Shown here: positions 31,126 through 39,986 of the stretch, piece after piece
Numbering within the stretch: the stretch's first letter is position 1
Layout of the letters: every line of letters begins with the position of its first letter
Assembly (NCBI RefSeq): GCF_005222915.1
Contig: NZ_STFX01000001.1
Span: 186,001-250,000, forward strand
Reading direction: 5' to 3'
Source: Rhizobium sp. FKL33
Lineage (GTDB): Bacteria; Pseudomonadota; Alphaproteobacteria; Rhizobiales; Rhizobiaceae
DNA: 64,000 nt
Position numbers and translations under genes: made by a program
The notes under the pieces: model-generated
Told to the model about the DNA's origin: nothing
The model's database searches: none
Seen by the model: only the letters and a program-made list of their open reading frames with translations

Positions 31126-31145
31126 CTAGTGCAGGAAGTTCACCA

Positions 31146-32051
31146 ATGTCAAAACCGACCCTCAGCGACGTCGAAACCTTCGCCGCCATTGCCCATCACC
31201 GCAGCTTCAGGAAAGCGGCTGATGCGCTCGGGGTATCGCGATCGGCTCTCAGCCATGCCATGATCGGGCTGGAACGGACTCTGGGTGTCAGGCTGCTCAA
31301 CCGCACGACCCGAAGCGTCTCGCCCACCGAAGCCGGCACGCGCCTGCTGGAACGCATAATCCCGGTTCTACGGGATTTCGATATGGCGCTGGATGGCCTT
31401 GCCGATGAACGCGGCGAGGCCGCTGGACGATTGCGGATCAATGCCAGCAAGAGCGCCGCGCGGTTTCTACTGTCCCAGGTCGTTCCGCGCTTTATGACCC
31501 AGCATCCGAAGGTGGAACTCGATCTTGTCTCCGACGGTCGCCTTATCGATATCGTGGAAGCAGGTTTCGATGCAGGGGTCCGGCTTGCCGAAGCCGTACC
31601 GCAGGACATGATAGCCGTGCCAGTCGGGGGCAGTGTCCGCTTCCTCGCGCTCGCTTCGCCAGCCTATTTGGCCGGTCGGGCAGCCCTGATCACGCCCGAC
31701 GACCTCCGCCAGCATGTCTGTATACGTCAGCGGTTGCCGAGCGGAAAACGCTACCGATGGGAATTCAGCCGACATGGAGAGGAGTTGTCGGTGGATGTAT
31801 CCGGTCCACTAACGCTGGATGATAACGACCTGATGATTCAGGCCGCGTCCGATGGACTCGGCATCGCCTATGTCCCCGAGACTTTCGGACGGGACCTGCT
31901 GACATCAGGTCGGCTTGTGACCGTATTGGAGGACTGGTGTCCACCACTGCCCGGTCTGATGCTCTACTATCCGGGCCATCGTCACGTTCCGTCCGCACTG
32001 CGCGCGTTTATAGATATATTGAGGGAAGCCAACCGCCAAATTGGACTTTGA
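31146..32051 (+). CDS. LysR family transcriptional regulator
   Basis: The 301-residue product has an N-terminal winged helix-turn-helix (FAAIAHHRSFRKAADALGVS, then RLLNRTTRSVSPTEAGTRLL, residues about 11-68). A LysR substrate-binding domain follows, including GRLRINASKSAARFLLSQVV, GFDAGVRLAEAVPQDMIAVPVG and GLGIAYVPE. It resembles the subgroup of LysR regulators paired with divergent oxidoreductases. The gene is divergent from the SDR gene, its most likely target. The inducer cannot be inferred. The AT-richer sequence after its end and the tRNA nearby fit an acquired segment. Confidence 0.93.
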   Translation: MSKPTLSDVETFAAIAHHRSFRKAADALGVSRSALSHAMIGLERTLGVRLLNRTTRSVSPTEAGTRLLERIIPVLRDFDMALDGLADERGEAAGRLRINASKSAARFLLSQVVPRFMTQHPKVELDLVSDGRLIDIVEAGFDAGVRLAEAVPQDMIAVPVGGSVRFLALASPAYLAGRAALITPDDLRQHVCIRQRLPSGKRYRWEFSRHGEELSVDVSGPLTLDDNDLMIQAASDGLGIAYVPETFGRDLLTSGRLVTVLEDWCPPLPGLMLYYPGHRHVPSALRAFIDILREANRQIGL

Positions 32052-32352
32052 TTTACGAACGGTTTGCAGATGGATACGTGAGGGCGGCATTAGAGGGCTA
32101 TAGCGTAGACGTAGTGCTCATCTTGATCGGGCGTGGCCCGCCAATTTTTCAAATCTTGAGATCATTCTGAATTAAGCACTATGTGTTTATCCTCTATTTT
32201 ATATTCCCATAAATCAACATAACTCAAAAGCCCGCACCGCAAATCAGCTAGATTGCAATCAGACAGGGCATGCGCCGTACTCCTCCCGCGGCGAATGAGG
32301 GGCTGTCGGACGCGGCCGGGCGGCGGACACCGGTCGCGTCCCATTTTTGTCC

Positions 32353-32715
32353 ATGACCGCTGCGCTTCCGAACAAGGCTTTTCCGATGATCTCTCTCCTC
32401 TACACAGGCGCAGGCGCCGGGATCGCCGTGTTCCTGGCGGTGAACCAGGCGACTGCCGACAGACGGCAGGATGACATCCGTTACGCCTATGATCTCGCGC
32501 TCGCCATCGGCGGCGATTACCACTGCGGTTATGGATTGGACATGCAGGCGGTGCGGCAGGCGATCGATGAGCGGTTGGCCTCCCTGCCCGTGACGGCGCG
32601 GCGAACCTTCCGCATGATGCTGGCCGGCGTCACCACAGCTCAGCAAAAGCCGGATGGCGGCAGCTGCGAGCGTCATCGTCTGCTCGCCGCCCGGCTGGGC
32701 CTGTTAGGACGTTGA
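32353..32715 (+). CDS. Hypothetical protein, possibly secreted
   Basis: The frame from the ATG at 32353 encodes 120 residues. A second ATG at 32386 would give a product starting with a hydrophobic stretch (MISLLYTGAGAGIAVFLAVN) resembling a signal peptide or anchor. After it, the sequence is mostly helical and charged (DDIRYAYDLALAIGGDYHCG, then QAVRQAIDERLASLP), with only two cysteines. I do not recognise a family. No clear ribosome site precedes either start. It lies alone between the LysR gene and a 356-base non-coding stretch. Confidence 0.5.
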   Translation: MTAALPNKAFPMISLLYTGAGAGIAVFLAVNQATADRRQDDIRYAYDLALAIGGDYHCGYGLDMQAVRQAIDERLASLPVTARRTFRMMLAGVTTAQQKPDGGSCERHRLLAARLGLLGR

Positions 32716-33071
32716 CGACGCGCAAATTTACTATGTTTTCACTTGACAAGCGCGCGGGTATTGTAATTCGCGGGATTTGGTCGGCATTATTCGCAGGCGG
32801 GGTGGCGCAGGCATTGTCCCTTTTGTTTGCCAGCCAAACCCTCATGGCGACCCGGCAGCGTCCTTTCCACGAGGATTTGTGGGAAGGGCGCCGCCGGCCT
32901 CCAGACGGCGTTGCGCCGGCTTATTGCGGTTTTCACACAAAATCCCCTTGCTTTTGACTGGTCGCCGTTGAGATTTCGGTCCGAACGCCTACATCGGAGG
33001 GTGAGCTGGCGCAGTCGCGCCGCTCCCGCAACGCCTGCGCCTCCGGCGCGCCAACCCGTCAGGACCTTTGC
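32716..33071. other. Gap without a supported gene
   Basis: No frame in this stretch has a recognisable protein or ribosome site; an 81-codon frame on the plus strand at 32712-32957 looks random. The last bases contain the AGGA ribosome site of the GST gene. Confidence 0.5.
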
Positions 33072-33773
33072 ATGGCCTCCTTGTCTTCTTTTCCGATCAC
33101 CGCGAAGTGGCCGCCGGCCGATCCTTCCGTCATCCAGCTCTACTCCCTGCCAACCCCGAACGGCGTGAAGGTGTCGATAGCGCTCGAAGAGCTGGGCCTC
33201 GCCTATGAGGCGCACAAGGTCGAGTTTTCCTCCAACGCTCAGAAGAGCGCGGAATTCGTGTCGCTCAATCCGAATGGCCGCATTCCCGCGCTGATCGATC
33301 CTGACGGTCCGGACGGCAAGCCGATCGGCCTGTTCGAATCCGGCGCGATCCTGATCTATCTGGCGGAGAAGACCGGCAAGCTGCTGCCGAAAGACGCCGC
33401 GGCGCGATATGAGACGATCTGCTGGGTGATGTTCCAGATGGGCGGCGTCGGACCGATGTTCGGCCAGTTTGGGCATTTCTACAAATTCGCCGCCGACAAG
33501 GTCGCCAACAATTCCTATCCCATGGAGCGCTATCGTGACGAAGCCAAGCGGCTGATGAGCGTGCTCGACGCGCGGCTCCAGGACCGCCAGTTCATCATGG
33601 GCGACGACTATACGATCGCCGACATCACCACCTTCCCCTGGATCTGGTGCGCCGACTTCTATTACGGCGGCAAGGATGTGCTAGAAATGGACACGTTCCC
33701 GGCGATGATGGCCTGGTACGAACGCTGCATGGCGCGGCCCGCGAGCCAGAAGGGGCTCAAGAATCCGGCGTGA
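33072..33773 (+). CDS. Glutathione S-transferase family protein (YfcG/Ure2-like)
   Basis: The 233-residue product has a thioredoxin-fold N-domain (IQLYSLPTPNGVKVSIALEE, residues about 21-40; then the glutathione-contact segment LNPNGRIPALIDP and the ESGAILIYLAEKTGKLLP motif). An all-helical C-domain with FIMGDDYTIADITTFPW follows. The Thr-Pro-Asn active-site pattern matches YfcG and Ure2p-like disulfide-bond reductases rather than classical detoxifying GSTs. AGGA lies about eight bases before the ATG. A strong bidirectional terminator follows. The physiological substrate is unknown. Confidence 0.92.
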   Translation: MASLSSFPITAKWPPADPSVIQLYSLPTPNGVKVSIALEELGLAYEAHKVEFSSNAQKSAEFVSLNPNGRIPALIDPDGPDGKPIGLFESGAILIYLAEKTGKLLPKDAAARYETICWVMFQMGGVGPMFGQFGHFYKFAADKVANNSYPMERYRDEAKRLMSVLDARLQDRQFIMGDDYTIADITTFPWIWCADFYYGGKDVLEMDTFPAMMAWYERCMARPASQKGLKNPA

Positions 33774-33831
33774 TGCAAGATATTCTCGGCGGTCCGCTTT
33801 GGGCCGCCGAATATCGAATAAAGCAGAAACG

Positions 33832-33869
33832 AAAAAACCCGGGCTGCGCGCCGCGCATCCCGGGTTTTT
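33832..33869. terminator. Bidirectional terminator between GST and IalB genes
   Basis: CCCGGG at 33838-33843 and 33859-33864 form a stem with additional TGCGCG/CGCGCA pairing inside. It is flanked by six A on the left and five T on the right, so it can end transcripts from both convergent genes. Confidence 0.85.
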
Positions 33870-33891
33870 CTTATTCAGAGAGACGGAAGGC

Positions 33892-34512
33892 TTACTGCTG
33901 GGTGGCGGCCTTCTGGGCGTCTTCCAGCTTCTTGCGGGCCTCTTCAGCCTTCTTCTGCATTTCTTCCTGCAGCTTGCGCTGGGTTTCCTGCAGCTTGGAC
34001 TGTTCCATGGCCGGGCCGTCGAACACGCCGGTGAAGCCGGACAGCGTCATCTTGATCGGGTTCGGAGCGCGCTGGAAGTTCACCGAGGTGAAGACCACTT
34101 CATTGCCCTTCTTGAGGCTGGCGATCACGGCGTCGGTCAGCGGCATTTCGGCGATGCAGAGATCGGGCATGCAAATGCCGTAATCGAGCTTCTGGCCCTT
34201 GCCGCCGTCGATCTGCATCAGAACGCCCGGGGGAATGAGGCGCGCCGGCGGAACCGAGACCTGCATGAATTTGCGGTTCACCTTGCCCGACACGGTCACC
34301 AGCGCCACGGCGGTGATCAGCTGTCCAGTGTTGGCGGCGATGATGTTGCGCACCGAGCAGATATCCGAGTCGCCCTGCTTGTCGCACACCTTGAACCAGC
34401 CCTGCGGCGTCGCCTGCTGCGCGGACGCCGTCACCGGAGCGGCGACCAGCGTCGTAGCGAAAGTAGCGCCTGCGACCAGCGCGCCGACAACGGATTTGAA
34501 CTTGGATGTCAT
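33892..34512 (-). CDS. Invasion-associated locus B (IalB) family protein
   Basis: From the ATG at 34512 the product has 206 residues. A signal peptide ends near ASAQQ (residue 32). The IalB domain follows (GWFKVCDKQGDSDICSVRNI, then PPGVLMQIDGG, YGICMPDLCIAE and FTSVNFQRAPNPIKMTLSGF), with cysteines that could form disulfides. A charged coiled-coil tail (EQSKLQETQRKLQEEMQKKA) ends the protein. IalB proteins are periplasmic or outer-membrane associated and are named after Bartonella bacilliformis, where the locus aids erythrocyte invasion; in free-living Rhizobiales their role is unclear. It stands alone, convergent with GST. The name does not imply pathogenicity here. Confidence 0.9.
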   Translation of the reverse strand: MTSKFKSVVGALVAGATFATTLVAAPVTASAQQATPQGWFKVCDKQGDSDICSVRNIIAANTGQLITAVALVTVSGKVNRKFMQVSVPPARLIPPGVLMQIDGGKGQKLDYGICMPDLCIAEMPLTDAVIASLKKGNEVVFTSVNFQRAPNPIKMTLSGFTGVFDGPAMEQSKLQETQRKLQEEMQKKAEEARKKLEDAQKAATQQ

Positions 34513-34778
34513 TTTGTTTTCCCGTCTCTTGGAAGATCTCCTCGGCGGCAACGCGGGCCGCTTGAGCCGCGCCCCTCCTGCCGACCAAATGAGGCGAATG
34601 CATGACCCGCCCCGCATGGCCTCCTGTTACATCGGGCTGTCGGAGATATCCAGTATTTCTTGCTATGCGGCGGGCGATTATTTTCGCAAAGCGGCTCATT
34701 CGTTGAAGTCGCGCGCCACAATTTGTACTGTCCGGCATGATTCATCCGGCGCCGACCGACGATGCAAAGGGACAATTC

Positions 34779-36584
34779 GTGTTCAAGACGCTTCTCATCG
34801 CCCTCCTGTCGATCCTGCCCCTCACCGTCGCGGCCCAGCCGCTGCACGGCATCGCCATGCATGGCGCGCCGGCGCTGCCGGCGAACTACACGCATTTTCC
34901 CTATGCCAACCCGGATGCGCCGAAGGGCGGGAAACTGTCGTTCGGCGTGGTCGGAACGTTCAACAATCTCAATTCCTTCATTGTCAAGGGCAAGCGCACC
35001 ACCGCCCGCGGCATGTGGGATCCGGAACTCGGCAATCTCGTGGTCGAATCGTTGATGGCGCGGTCGCGCGACGAGCCTTTCACCATGTATGGCCTGCTGG
35101 CCGAGACGGTGGAGATGGACGAGAACAGGACCTTCATCCAGTTCAATCTCAATCCGAAGGCGCATTGGTCGGACGGCAAGCCGGTGACGCCAGAAGACGT
35201 GATGTTCACTTTCGAGCTGATGCGCGACAAGGGCCGCCCGCCTTTCTCCAACCGCCTGAAACTCGTCCAGAAGATGGAAAAGATCGGCGACCGCTCGGTG
35301 CGCTTCACCTTCAAGCCGGAGGCGGATCGGGAGTTTCCGCTGCTGCTCGCGCTGTCGCCCGTGCTGCCCAAGCACGCCACCAAGGTGGAAAGCTTCGACC
35401 AGACGACGCTGACGCCGCCCCTGGGCTCCGGGCCCTATCTCGTCAAGACCATCAGGCCCGGCGAGAAGATCGTCTATCAGCGAGATCCGAATTACTGGGG
35501 CAAGGACATTCCGTCCAAGATCGGCTTCGACAATTTCGACGAGATCTCCATCGAATATTATCTGCAGGAAAACACGCTGTTCGAGGCCTTCAAGAAAGGC
35601 CTGATCGACGTCCTGAGCGAGGGGTCGCCGAAGAACTGGGATCTGGCCTATGATTTTCCCGCCGTTCAGCGCGGCGACGTGATCAAGGAGGTCTTTCAGC
35701 CCCGCCTGCCCGCCAATACGCTGGCGATGACCTTCAACACCCGTCGACCCGTTTTCGCCGATCTCAGGGTTCGCAAGGCGCTCACCCTCGCCTTCGATTT
35801 CGAATGGCTCAATCGCAGCCTGTTCGAGAAAGCCTATCGCCGCACCGAGAGCTTTTGGCAGAATTCGGACCTGTCGAGCCTCGGCGTTCCCGCAAGCCCG
35901 CGCGAACTCGAATTGCTCGGCGACGCACGCGGCAAAGTCGAGCCGTCGCTTCTCGATGGCTCCTTCAAGCTTCCCGTTTCGGACGGCTCCGGGCGCGATC
36001 GCAAGATCCTGAAGGAGGCCTTCGCGCTGTTGAAGGAAGCCGGCTACCATATCGAGGCCGGGCGAATGCTGGGTCCCGACGGTAAGCCGCTGCGTTTCGA
36101 GATCCTGTCGCAGAGCCTGGACCAGGAGCGCATCGCCATCGCCTATCAGCGCACGCTCAGTGCGCTCGGCATCGCGGTCTCCATCCGCACCGTCGAGGAC
36201 GCGCAGTATCAGGAGCGCACGCAGAAATTCGATTTCGACATGATTTTCCGCACCTATGCGGCCACGCTGTCGCCGGGCCTCGAGCAGGAAACGCGCTGGG
36301 CGTCGGCCTCACGCGACGTCGAAGGCTCCGACAATGCGGCGGGGGCCGCAGATCCCGACATCGACCGCATGATCGGCGTCATCCTCGCTGCACGCACCGA
36401 TGAGGATTTCAAGGCCGCCGTCCGCGCTTTCGACCGGCTTTTGCTGTCGCAATATTACGCGATCCCACTGTTTCATTCACCCGAACAGCGCGTGGCGCGC
36501 TGGAAACATATCAACCATCCCGCGACGCTATCCCTTTACGGCGTCCAGTTTCCCACCTGGTGGGACGAAAGAGCAAAGAAATGA
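34779..36584 (+). CDS. ABC transporter substrate-binding protein, peptide/oligopeptide type
   Basis: The product (601 residues from GTG at 34779; AAGGGA just upstream) has a signal peptide ending near VAAQP and an SBP_bac_5 fold: PYANPDAPKGGKLSFGVVGT near the mature N-terminus, WSDGKPVTPEDVMFTFELMR and PPLGSGPYLVKTIRPGEKIV. It resembles YejA-type binding proteins for peptides, including microcin C import in enteric bacteria. No permease or ATPase gene lies beside it, so it is an orphan here. Its stop overlaps the DsbA-like gene as ATGA, an unusual coupling that suggests co-production. The substrate is inferred from family. Confidence 0.9.
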   Translation: MFKTLLIALLSILPLTVAAQPLHGIAMHGAPALPANYTHFPYANPDAPKGGKLSFGVVGTFNNLNSFIVKGKRTTARGMWDPELGNLVVESLMARSRDEPFTMYGLLAETVEMDENRTFIQFNLNPKAHWSDGKPVTPEDVMFTFELMRDKGRPPFSNRLKLVQKMEKIGDRSVRFTFKPEADREFPLLLALSPVLPKHATKVESFDQTTLTPPLGSGPYLVKTIRPGEKIVYQRDPNYWGKDIPSKIGFDNFDEISIEYYLQENTLFEAFKKGLIDVLSEGSPKNWDLAYDFPAVQRGDVIKEVFQPRLPANTLAMTFNTRRPVFADLRVRKALTLAFDFEWLNRSLFEKAYRRTESFWQNSDLSSLGVPASPRELELLGDARGKVEPSLLDGSFKLPVSDGSGRDRKILKEAFALLKEAGYHIEAGRMLGPDGKPLRFEILSQSLDQERIAIAYQRTLSALGIAVSIRTVEDAQYQERTQKFDFDMIFRTYAATLSPGLEQETRWASASRDVEGSDNAAGAADPDIDRMIGVILAARTDEDFKAAVRAFDRLLLSQYYAIPLFHSPEQRVARWKHINHPATLSLYGVQFPTWWDERAKK

Positions 36585-37237
36585 ACACAGCGACTGTTAA
36601 GATCGACATCATCTCGGATGTGGTCTGCCCCTGGTGTTATCTCGGACAGGCGCGGCTGGGGCTGGCGCTGGACCGGGTCAAGGATGCGCTCACCGCATCA
36701 ATCACCTGGAAGCCCTATCAGCTCGAACCGAATGCGCCTGCCGAGGGCCTCGACACGTTCGACTATCTCGCCCGCAAGATCGGCGGCGCCGACGCCGTCA
36801 AGCGCAGCCATCAGATGCTGACGCAGCTCGGCGACGAGATCGGTCTGCCTTTCGCGCTCGACAAGGCGAAGATCTTCCCGAACACGCTCGATGCGCACCG
36901 GCTCATCCACTGGGCGGCGGAGTCGGGCGCCGAGACGCAGAATGCGGTGTCGAAGGCGCTGTTCTCGGCGAATTTCGTCGAAGGTCTCAATGTCGGCGAT
37001 CACGCCGTGCTGCTGGGCATCGCCGAACAGAATGGGATGAACCGCGCCGTCCTTGCAGAAAAGCTCGCCTCGGACGTCGACGTGGATACGGTGAAGAATG
37101 AAATCGCCGCGGCCCAGCGCATGGGCGTTTCGGGCGTGCCCTGCTTCGTCATCGACGACCAATATGTGGTGACCGGCGCGCAAAGCATGGATGTGTTCGA
37201 AAACGCTTTCCGTCAATTGGCGGCCATGAAGGCCTAA
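36581..37237 (+). CDS. DsbA family oxidoreductase (FrnE-like)
   Basis: The 218-residue product from the ATG at 36581 has a thioredoxin fold with a CPWC active site near residue 17 (DVVCPWCYLGQARL), a helical insertion and the cis-proline motif VSGVPCFVIDDQYVVTGAQ near residue 182. There is no signal peptide, so it is cytoplasmic, like FrnE and 2-hydroxychromene-2-carboxylate isomerase relatives. The start overlaps the preceding binding-protein stop by four bases. FrnE-type proteins act in disulfide exchange and oxidative stress tolerance in Deinococcus; the role here is unproven. Confidence 0.92.
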   Translation: MNTATVKIDIISDVVCPWCYLGQARLGLALDRVKDALTASITWKPYQLEPNAPAEGLDTFDYLARKIGGADAVKRSHQMLTQLGDEIGLPFALDKAKIFPNTLDAHRLIHWAAESGAETQNAVSKALFSANFVEGLNVGDHAVLLGIAEQNGMNRAVLAEKLASDVDVDTVKNEIAAAQRMGVSGVPCFVIDDQYVVTGAQSMDVFENAFRQLAAMKA

Positions 37238-37285
37238 GGGCGGCGAGGGCGTGGTCCTGTGACTGCGCCCTCTCCTATCTCAGGC

Positions 37286-37606
37286 TCAGGCAGGGCGATC
37301 CTTGGCGCCATCCGACCACAGCGACGGGCCATTCTGCTCGATGATCTGCGTCGCCTTGCGGAAGGTGATCTCGACCACGTCGCTCTCGCTGCTGAACAGG
37401 TCGGCGCGCACGAAGGTGCGGGTCAGCGTTTCCCCATTCACCACCTTTTCGATCCGGCCGGCCAGGCGATATTGCGCGCCTTCCTTGCGGGGCGTGGCGA
37501 CGACGCGGCAGTCGTGAATGGTCTGCGTGGTCTCTTTCTGGCCGGCGGGTTCGCCGGTCGAGGACGAGGTGAACAGGCTTTTGATTTTATCGAGAAATCC
37601 AGTCAT
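37286..37606 (-). CDS. HlyU family protein
   Basis: The 106-residue product fits the HlyU family (Pfam PF10115-type): an N-terminal flexible segment (MTGFLDKIKSLFTSSSTGEP), then VVATPRKEGAQYRLAGRIEK, TRTFVRADLFSSESDVVEIT and the terminal FRKATQIIEQNG. The family was named for haemolysin regulation in Vibrio, but alphaproteobacterial members such as this one are mostly uncharacterised. It is not the ArsR-type HlyU of Vibrio cholerae. It is convergent with the DsbA-like gene and divergent from the hydrolase. Confidence 0.82.
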   Translation of the reverse strand: MTGFLDKIKSLFTSSSTGEPAGQKETTQTIHDCRVVATPRKEGAQYRLAGRIEKVVNGETLTRTFVRADLFSSESDVVEITFRKATQIIEQNGPSLWSDGAKDRPA

Positions 37607-37683
37607 GATGGCGATGTAGCACAGCGTCCGGCGAGGGGGAAGCCGAAATGCGGAGACGAATGGGAGGGGGCGGAGGGCGTGTC

Positions 37684-38691
37684 ATGTTCCTGATATGGGC
37701 GCTGGCCGCCATCGTCATTCTGGCTGGCCTTGTCTATGCGACGGGCCCGCGCGAACCGGTCGATCTCACCGTTACCTTCAATGCGGACGAAATCGGCCCG
37801 GATCTCGACGCCTGGGTGTCTGACCGAGAAGCGCGATACACCGATATCCGCGCGGGCCTCGACAAACGCATCGTCTGGCTCGATGGCGTGAAGGGCTCGG
37901 AGACGCCGCTATCGCTCGTGTATATTCATGGCTTCTCCGCGTCTCCCGGCGAGATGCGGCCCGTGCCGGATCAGGTTGCGGGACGGCTCGGCGCGAACCT
38001 GTTTCTGACGCGACTGACCGGCCATGGGCGCGCCGATCCGGACGCCATGGCCGAAGCGAGCCTCCAGGATTGGCTGAACGACACTGCGGAAGCTCTTGCG
38101 ATCGGCGAGCGCCTCGGGCGGAACGTGGTGATCATGGCGACGTCCACCGGCGCGTCGCTGGTGACCATCCTGCTCGCCCGACCGGAATTTCGCGAGAGAA
38201 TCGCCGCCGTCGTGTTCGTCTCGCCCAATTACGGCGTGCAGGCGGCGGGCGCGTTCCTGCTCGAAGGGCCGTGGGCGCGACGGCTTGCTCATCTCGTTCT
38301 CGGTCCCCGGCGGGGTTTCGAACCCGCCACGCCCGGACACGCCGCCAACTGGACCTATGATTATCCGACGGGGGCGCTTCTGCCGATGGCGCAGAGCGTG
38401 CAGCAGGCGCGAATGGTCGAACCGGCAGGGATCGCCACCCCCGCGCTCTTTCTGATCTCGCCGCAGGACCGCGTCATTCGCCCTGAACTCGTCCGCGACA
38501 TGCAGGCGCACTGGGGCGGGCCGAGCGCGCTGGTCACCGTCGAGGAGGTCCAGGACCCCTATTTTCATGTACTTGCCGGAGACGCTTTGTCGCCCGCCAC
38601 CAACGCAACCGTGACGGACAGGATTGCGGGCTGGATCGAAAAGACCCTGGCTCCGTCTTCCCCGCAGACGAAACAGGCGAATCACTTATAA
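37684..38691 (+). CDS. Membrane-anchored alpha/beta hydrolase
   Basis: From the ATG at 37684 the product has 335 residues. An N-terminal hydrophobic segment (residues 1-19) is a signal anchor. The hydrolase fold follows, with an oxyanion-type segment VYIHGFSASPGE near residue 79. The nucleophile elbow reads Ala152-Thr-Ser154-Thr-Gly156 instead of GxSxG, the acid is probably Asp262 (SPQDRVI) and the base His295 (PYFHVLAG). The substrate is unknown. An upstream in-frame start at 37648 adds a glycine-rich stretch; GGAGGG lies a little before 37684. Downstream, an unknown secreted protein gene follows after 36 bases. Confidence 0.85.
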   Translation: MFLIWALAAIVILAGLVYATGPREPVDLTVTFNADEIGPDLDAWVSDREARYTDIRAGLDKRIVWLDGVKGSETPLSLVYIHGFSASPGEMRPVPDQVAGRLGANLFLTRLTGHGRADPDAMAEASLQDWLNDTAEALAIGERLGRNVVIMATSTGASLVTILLARPEFRERIAAVVFVSPNYGVQAAGAFLLEGPWARRLAHLVLGPRRGFEPATPGHAANWTYDYPTGALLPMAQSVQQARMVEPAGIATPALFLISPQDRVIRPELVRDMQAHWGGPSALVTVEEVQDPYFHVLAGDALSPATNATVTDRIAGWIEKTLAPSSPQTKQANHL

Positions 38692-38727
38692 TTGAACGCT
38701 AAAGCCCTTCAGCCGAAAGGACGCCGC

Positions 38728-39300
38728 ATGCGGATACCCCTTCTCCTGGCATCGCTCCTTGCGATGGCCATCCCCTCGATCGCAGCGGCGGGGCAGATGG
38801 CCGATCTCGCCAAGCAGGCGGAGGACGAACTCGCCAAGCCGGAGGGCGGCCCGGCCGCTTTCGAGAAGATGCGGGCGGCGATGGCTGCGGCTCAGGCCGA
38901 GATCCCCTTCGACATCCGCAAGGCGTTTTTCGTCACCGAGAAGCCGCTGATGTTCGGGGCTTACAAGCGCGTCAAGGCCAACGAGTTTCCCGTTGGCGCC
39001 GCCCTGATCTCCTATGTCGAGCCGATCGGGCTCGCCTGGAAGAACACCGATGACGGCAGGGTGCAGGCGCGCTTCACGGTGGATTTCGAGCTGCGCAGCC
39101 CGGAAGGCGAGTTGCTCGCCGAGCAGAAGGCGTTCGGCAATTTCTCGATCATCGCGGTCGAGCCGCTGTTCGAGATCTTCACGCCGCTCACCTTGGATGT
39201 CTCGCAAGCGCCGGCGGGCGCCTATGCGCTCAAATACACCTTCACCGACCTCGCATCCGGCAACAAGACCGACGTCGAGCAGCGCTTCACCCTGAAGTGA
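38728..39300 (+). CDS. Hypothetical secreted protein
   Basis: From the ATG at 38728 (GAAAGGA upstream) the product has 190 residues. A clear signal peptide (residues 1-21, cleavage near IAAAGQM) precedes an alpha-helical segment (DLAKQAEDELAKPEGGPAAF) and a beta-rich domain (PLMFGAYKRVKANEFPVGAA, ARFTVDFELRSPEGELLAEQ) ending in YTFTDLASGNKTDVEQRFTL. The final part resembles proteins with immunoglobulin-like or lipocalin-like beta sheets, but I do not recognise a named family. It follows the hydrolase by 36 bases and is probably co-transcribed with it. It meets lolD tail to tail with no gap. Confidence 0.7.
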   Translation: MRIPLLLASLLAMAIPSIAAAGQMADLAKQAEDELAKPEGGPAAFEKMRAAMAAAQAEIPFDIRKAFFVTEKPLMFGAYKRVKANEFPVGAALISYVEPIGLAWKNTDDGRVQARFTVDFELRSPEGELLAEQKAFGNFSIIAVEPLFEIFTPLTLDVSQAPAGAYALKYTFTDLASGNKTDVEQRFTLK

Positions 39301-39978
39301 TCATAGTTCGACGATCCTGCCGCCTTCGATGGTGACGCGGCGATCCATGCGCGACGCCAGTTCGTGATTGTGCGTGGCGATCAGCGCCGACAGGCCGGAT
39401 TGCCGCACCAGCGCCTCCAGCGCGTCGAAGACATAGGACGCCGTGTGCGGGTCGAGATTGCCGGTTGGTTCGTCGGCGAGCAGCACCAGCGGCGCATTGG
39501 CGACCGCGCGGGCGATCGCCACGCGCTGTTGTTCGCCGCCGGACAGTTCCGCCGGACGATGCGTCGCGCGATGGCCGATGCGCATATAGTCGAGCAATTG
39601 CCCTGCCCGTTCGGCCGCTTCCTTGGGCGCGAGCCCGCCGATCATCTGCGGCATCATCACATTCTCGAGCGCGGAGAATTCCGGCAGGAGATGGTGAAAC
39701 TGATAGACGAAGCCGATGTCGGAGCGCCGGATATCCGTCCGTTCGCCATCCGAGAGATTGCCGCAGGAACGGCCATTGACGATGACCTCGCCGCCATCGG
39801 GCCGCTCCAACAGGCCTGCAAGATGCAGAAGCGTGGATTTGCCGGTGCCGGACGGAGCGACAAGCCCGATCATCTCGCCCGGACGCATGACGAAATCGGC
39901 GCCCTTGAGAATGTCGAGCCGCGTTTCACCTTCCCCGTAATGGCGCGAAACGGCGGCGAGTTTGAGAATTTCGGTCAT
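39301..39978 (-). CDS. lolD: Lipoprotein-releasing ABC transporter ATP-binding protein
   Basis: LolD powers the LolCDE complex that extracts outer-membrane lipoproteins from the inner membrane for transfer to LolA. The 225-residue ABC ATPase has the Walker [19 protein letters not shown] near residue 41, Q-loop [19 protein letters not shown], signature [14 protein letters not shown] near residue 145, Walker [14 protein letters not shown] and the H-loop ATHNHELA. It starts eight bases after the lolC stop, so the two form an operon, with proS upstream as first gene. Length and motifs are normal. Confidence 0.96.
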   Translation of the reverse strand: MTEILKLAAVSRHYGEGETRLDILKGADFVMRPGEMIGLVAPSGTGKSTLLHLAGLLERPDGGEVIVNGRSCGNLSDGERTDIRRSDIGFVYQFHHLLPEFSALENVMMPQMIGGLAPKEAAERAGQLLDYMRIGHRATHRPAELSGGEQQRVAIARAVANAPLVLLADEPTGNLDPHTASYVFDALEALVRQSGLSALIATHNHELASRMDRRVTIEGGRIVEL

Positions 39979-39986
39979 GTCTGGCC

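Noticed and set aside
32712-32957. 81-codon plus-strand frame after the unknown gene
   Set aside because: No ribosome site, Arg-rich random-looking end and no recognisable domain.
30082-33071. Genomic island with tRNA-Ser as attachment site
   Set aside because: No integrase and no repeat of the tRNA 3' end were found in the segment, so only an accessory region is claimed.
36999-37285. Inverted AGGGCG/CGCCCT near 37247-37272 as a terminator between the DsbA-like and HlyU genes
   Set aside because: The arms are short, the loop is long and no T run follows on either strand.
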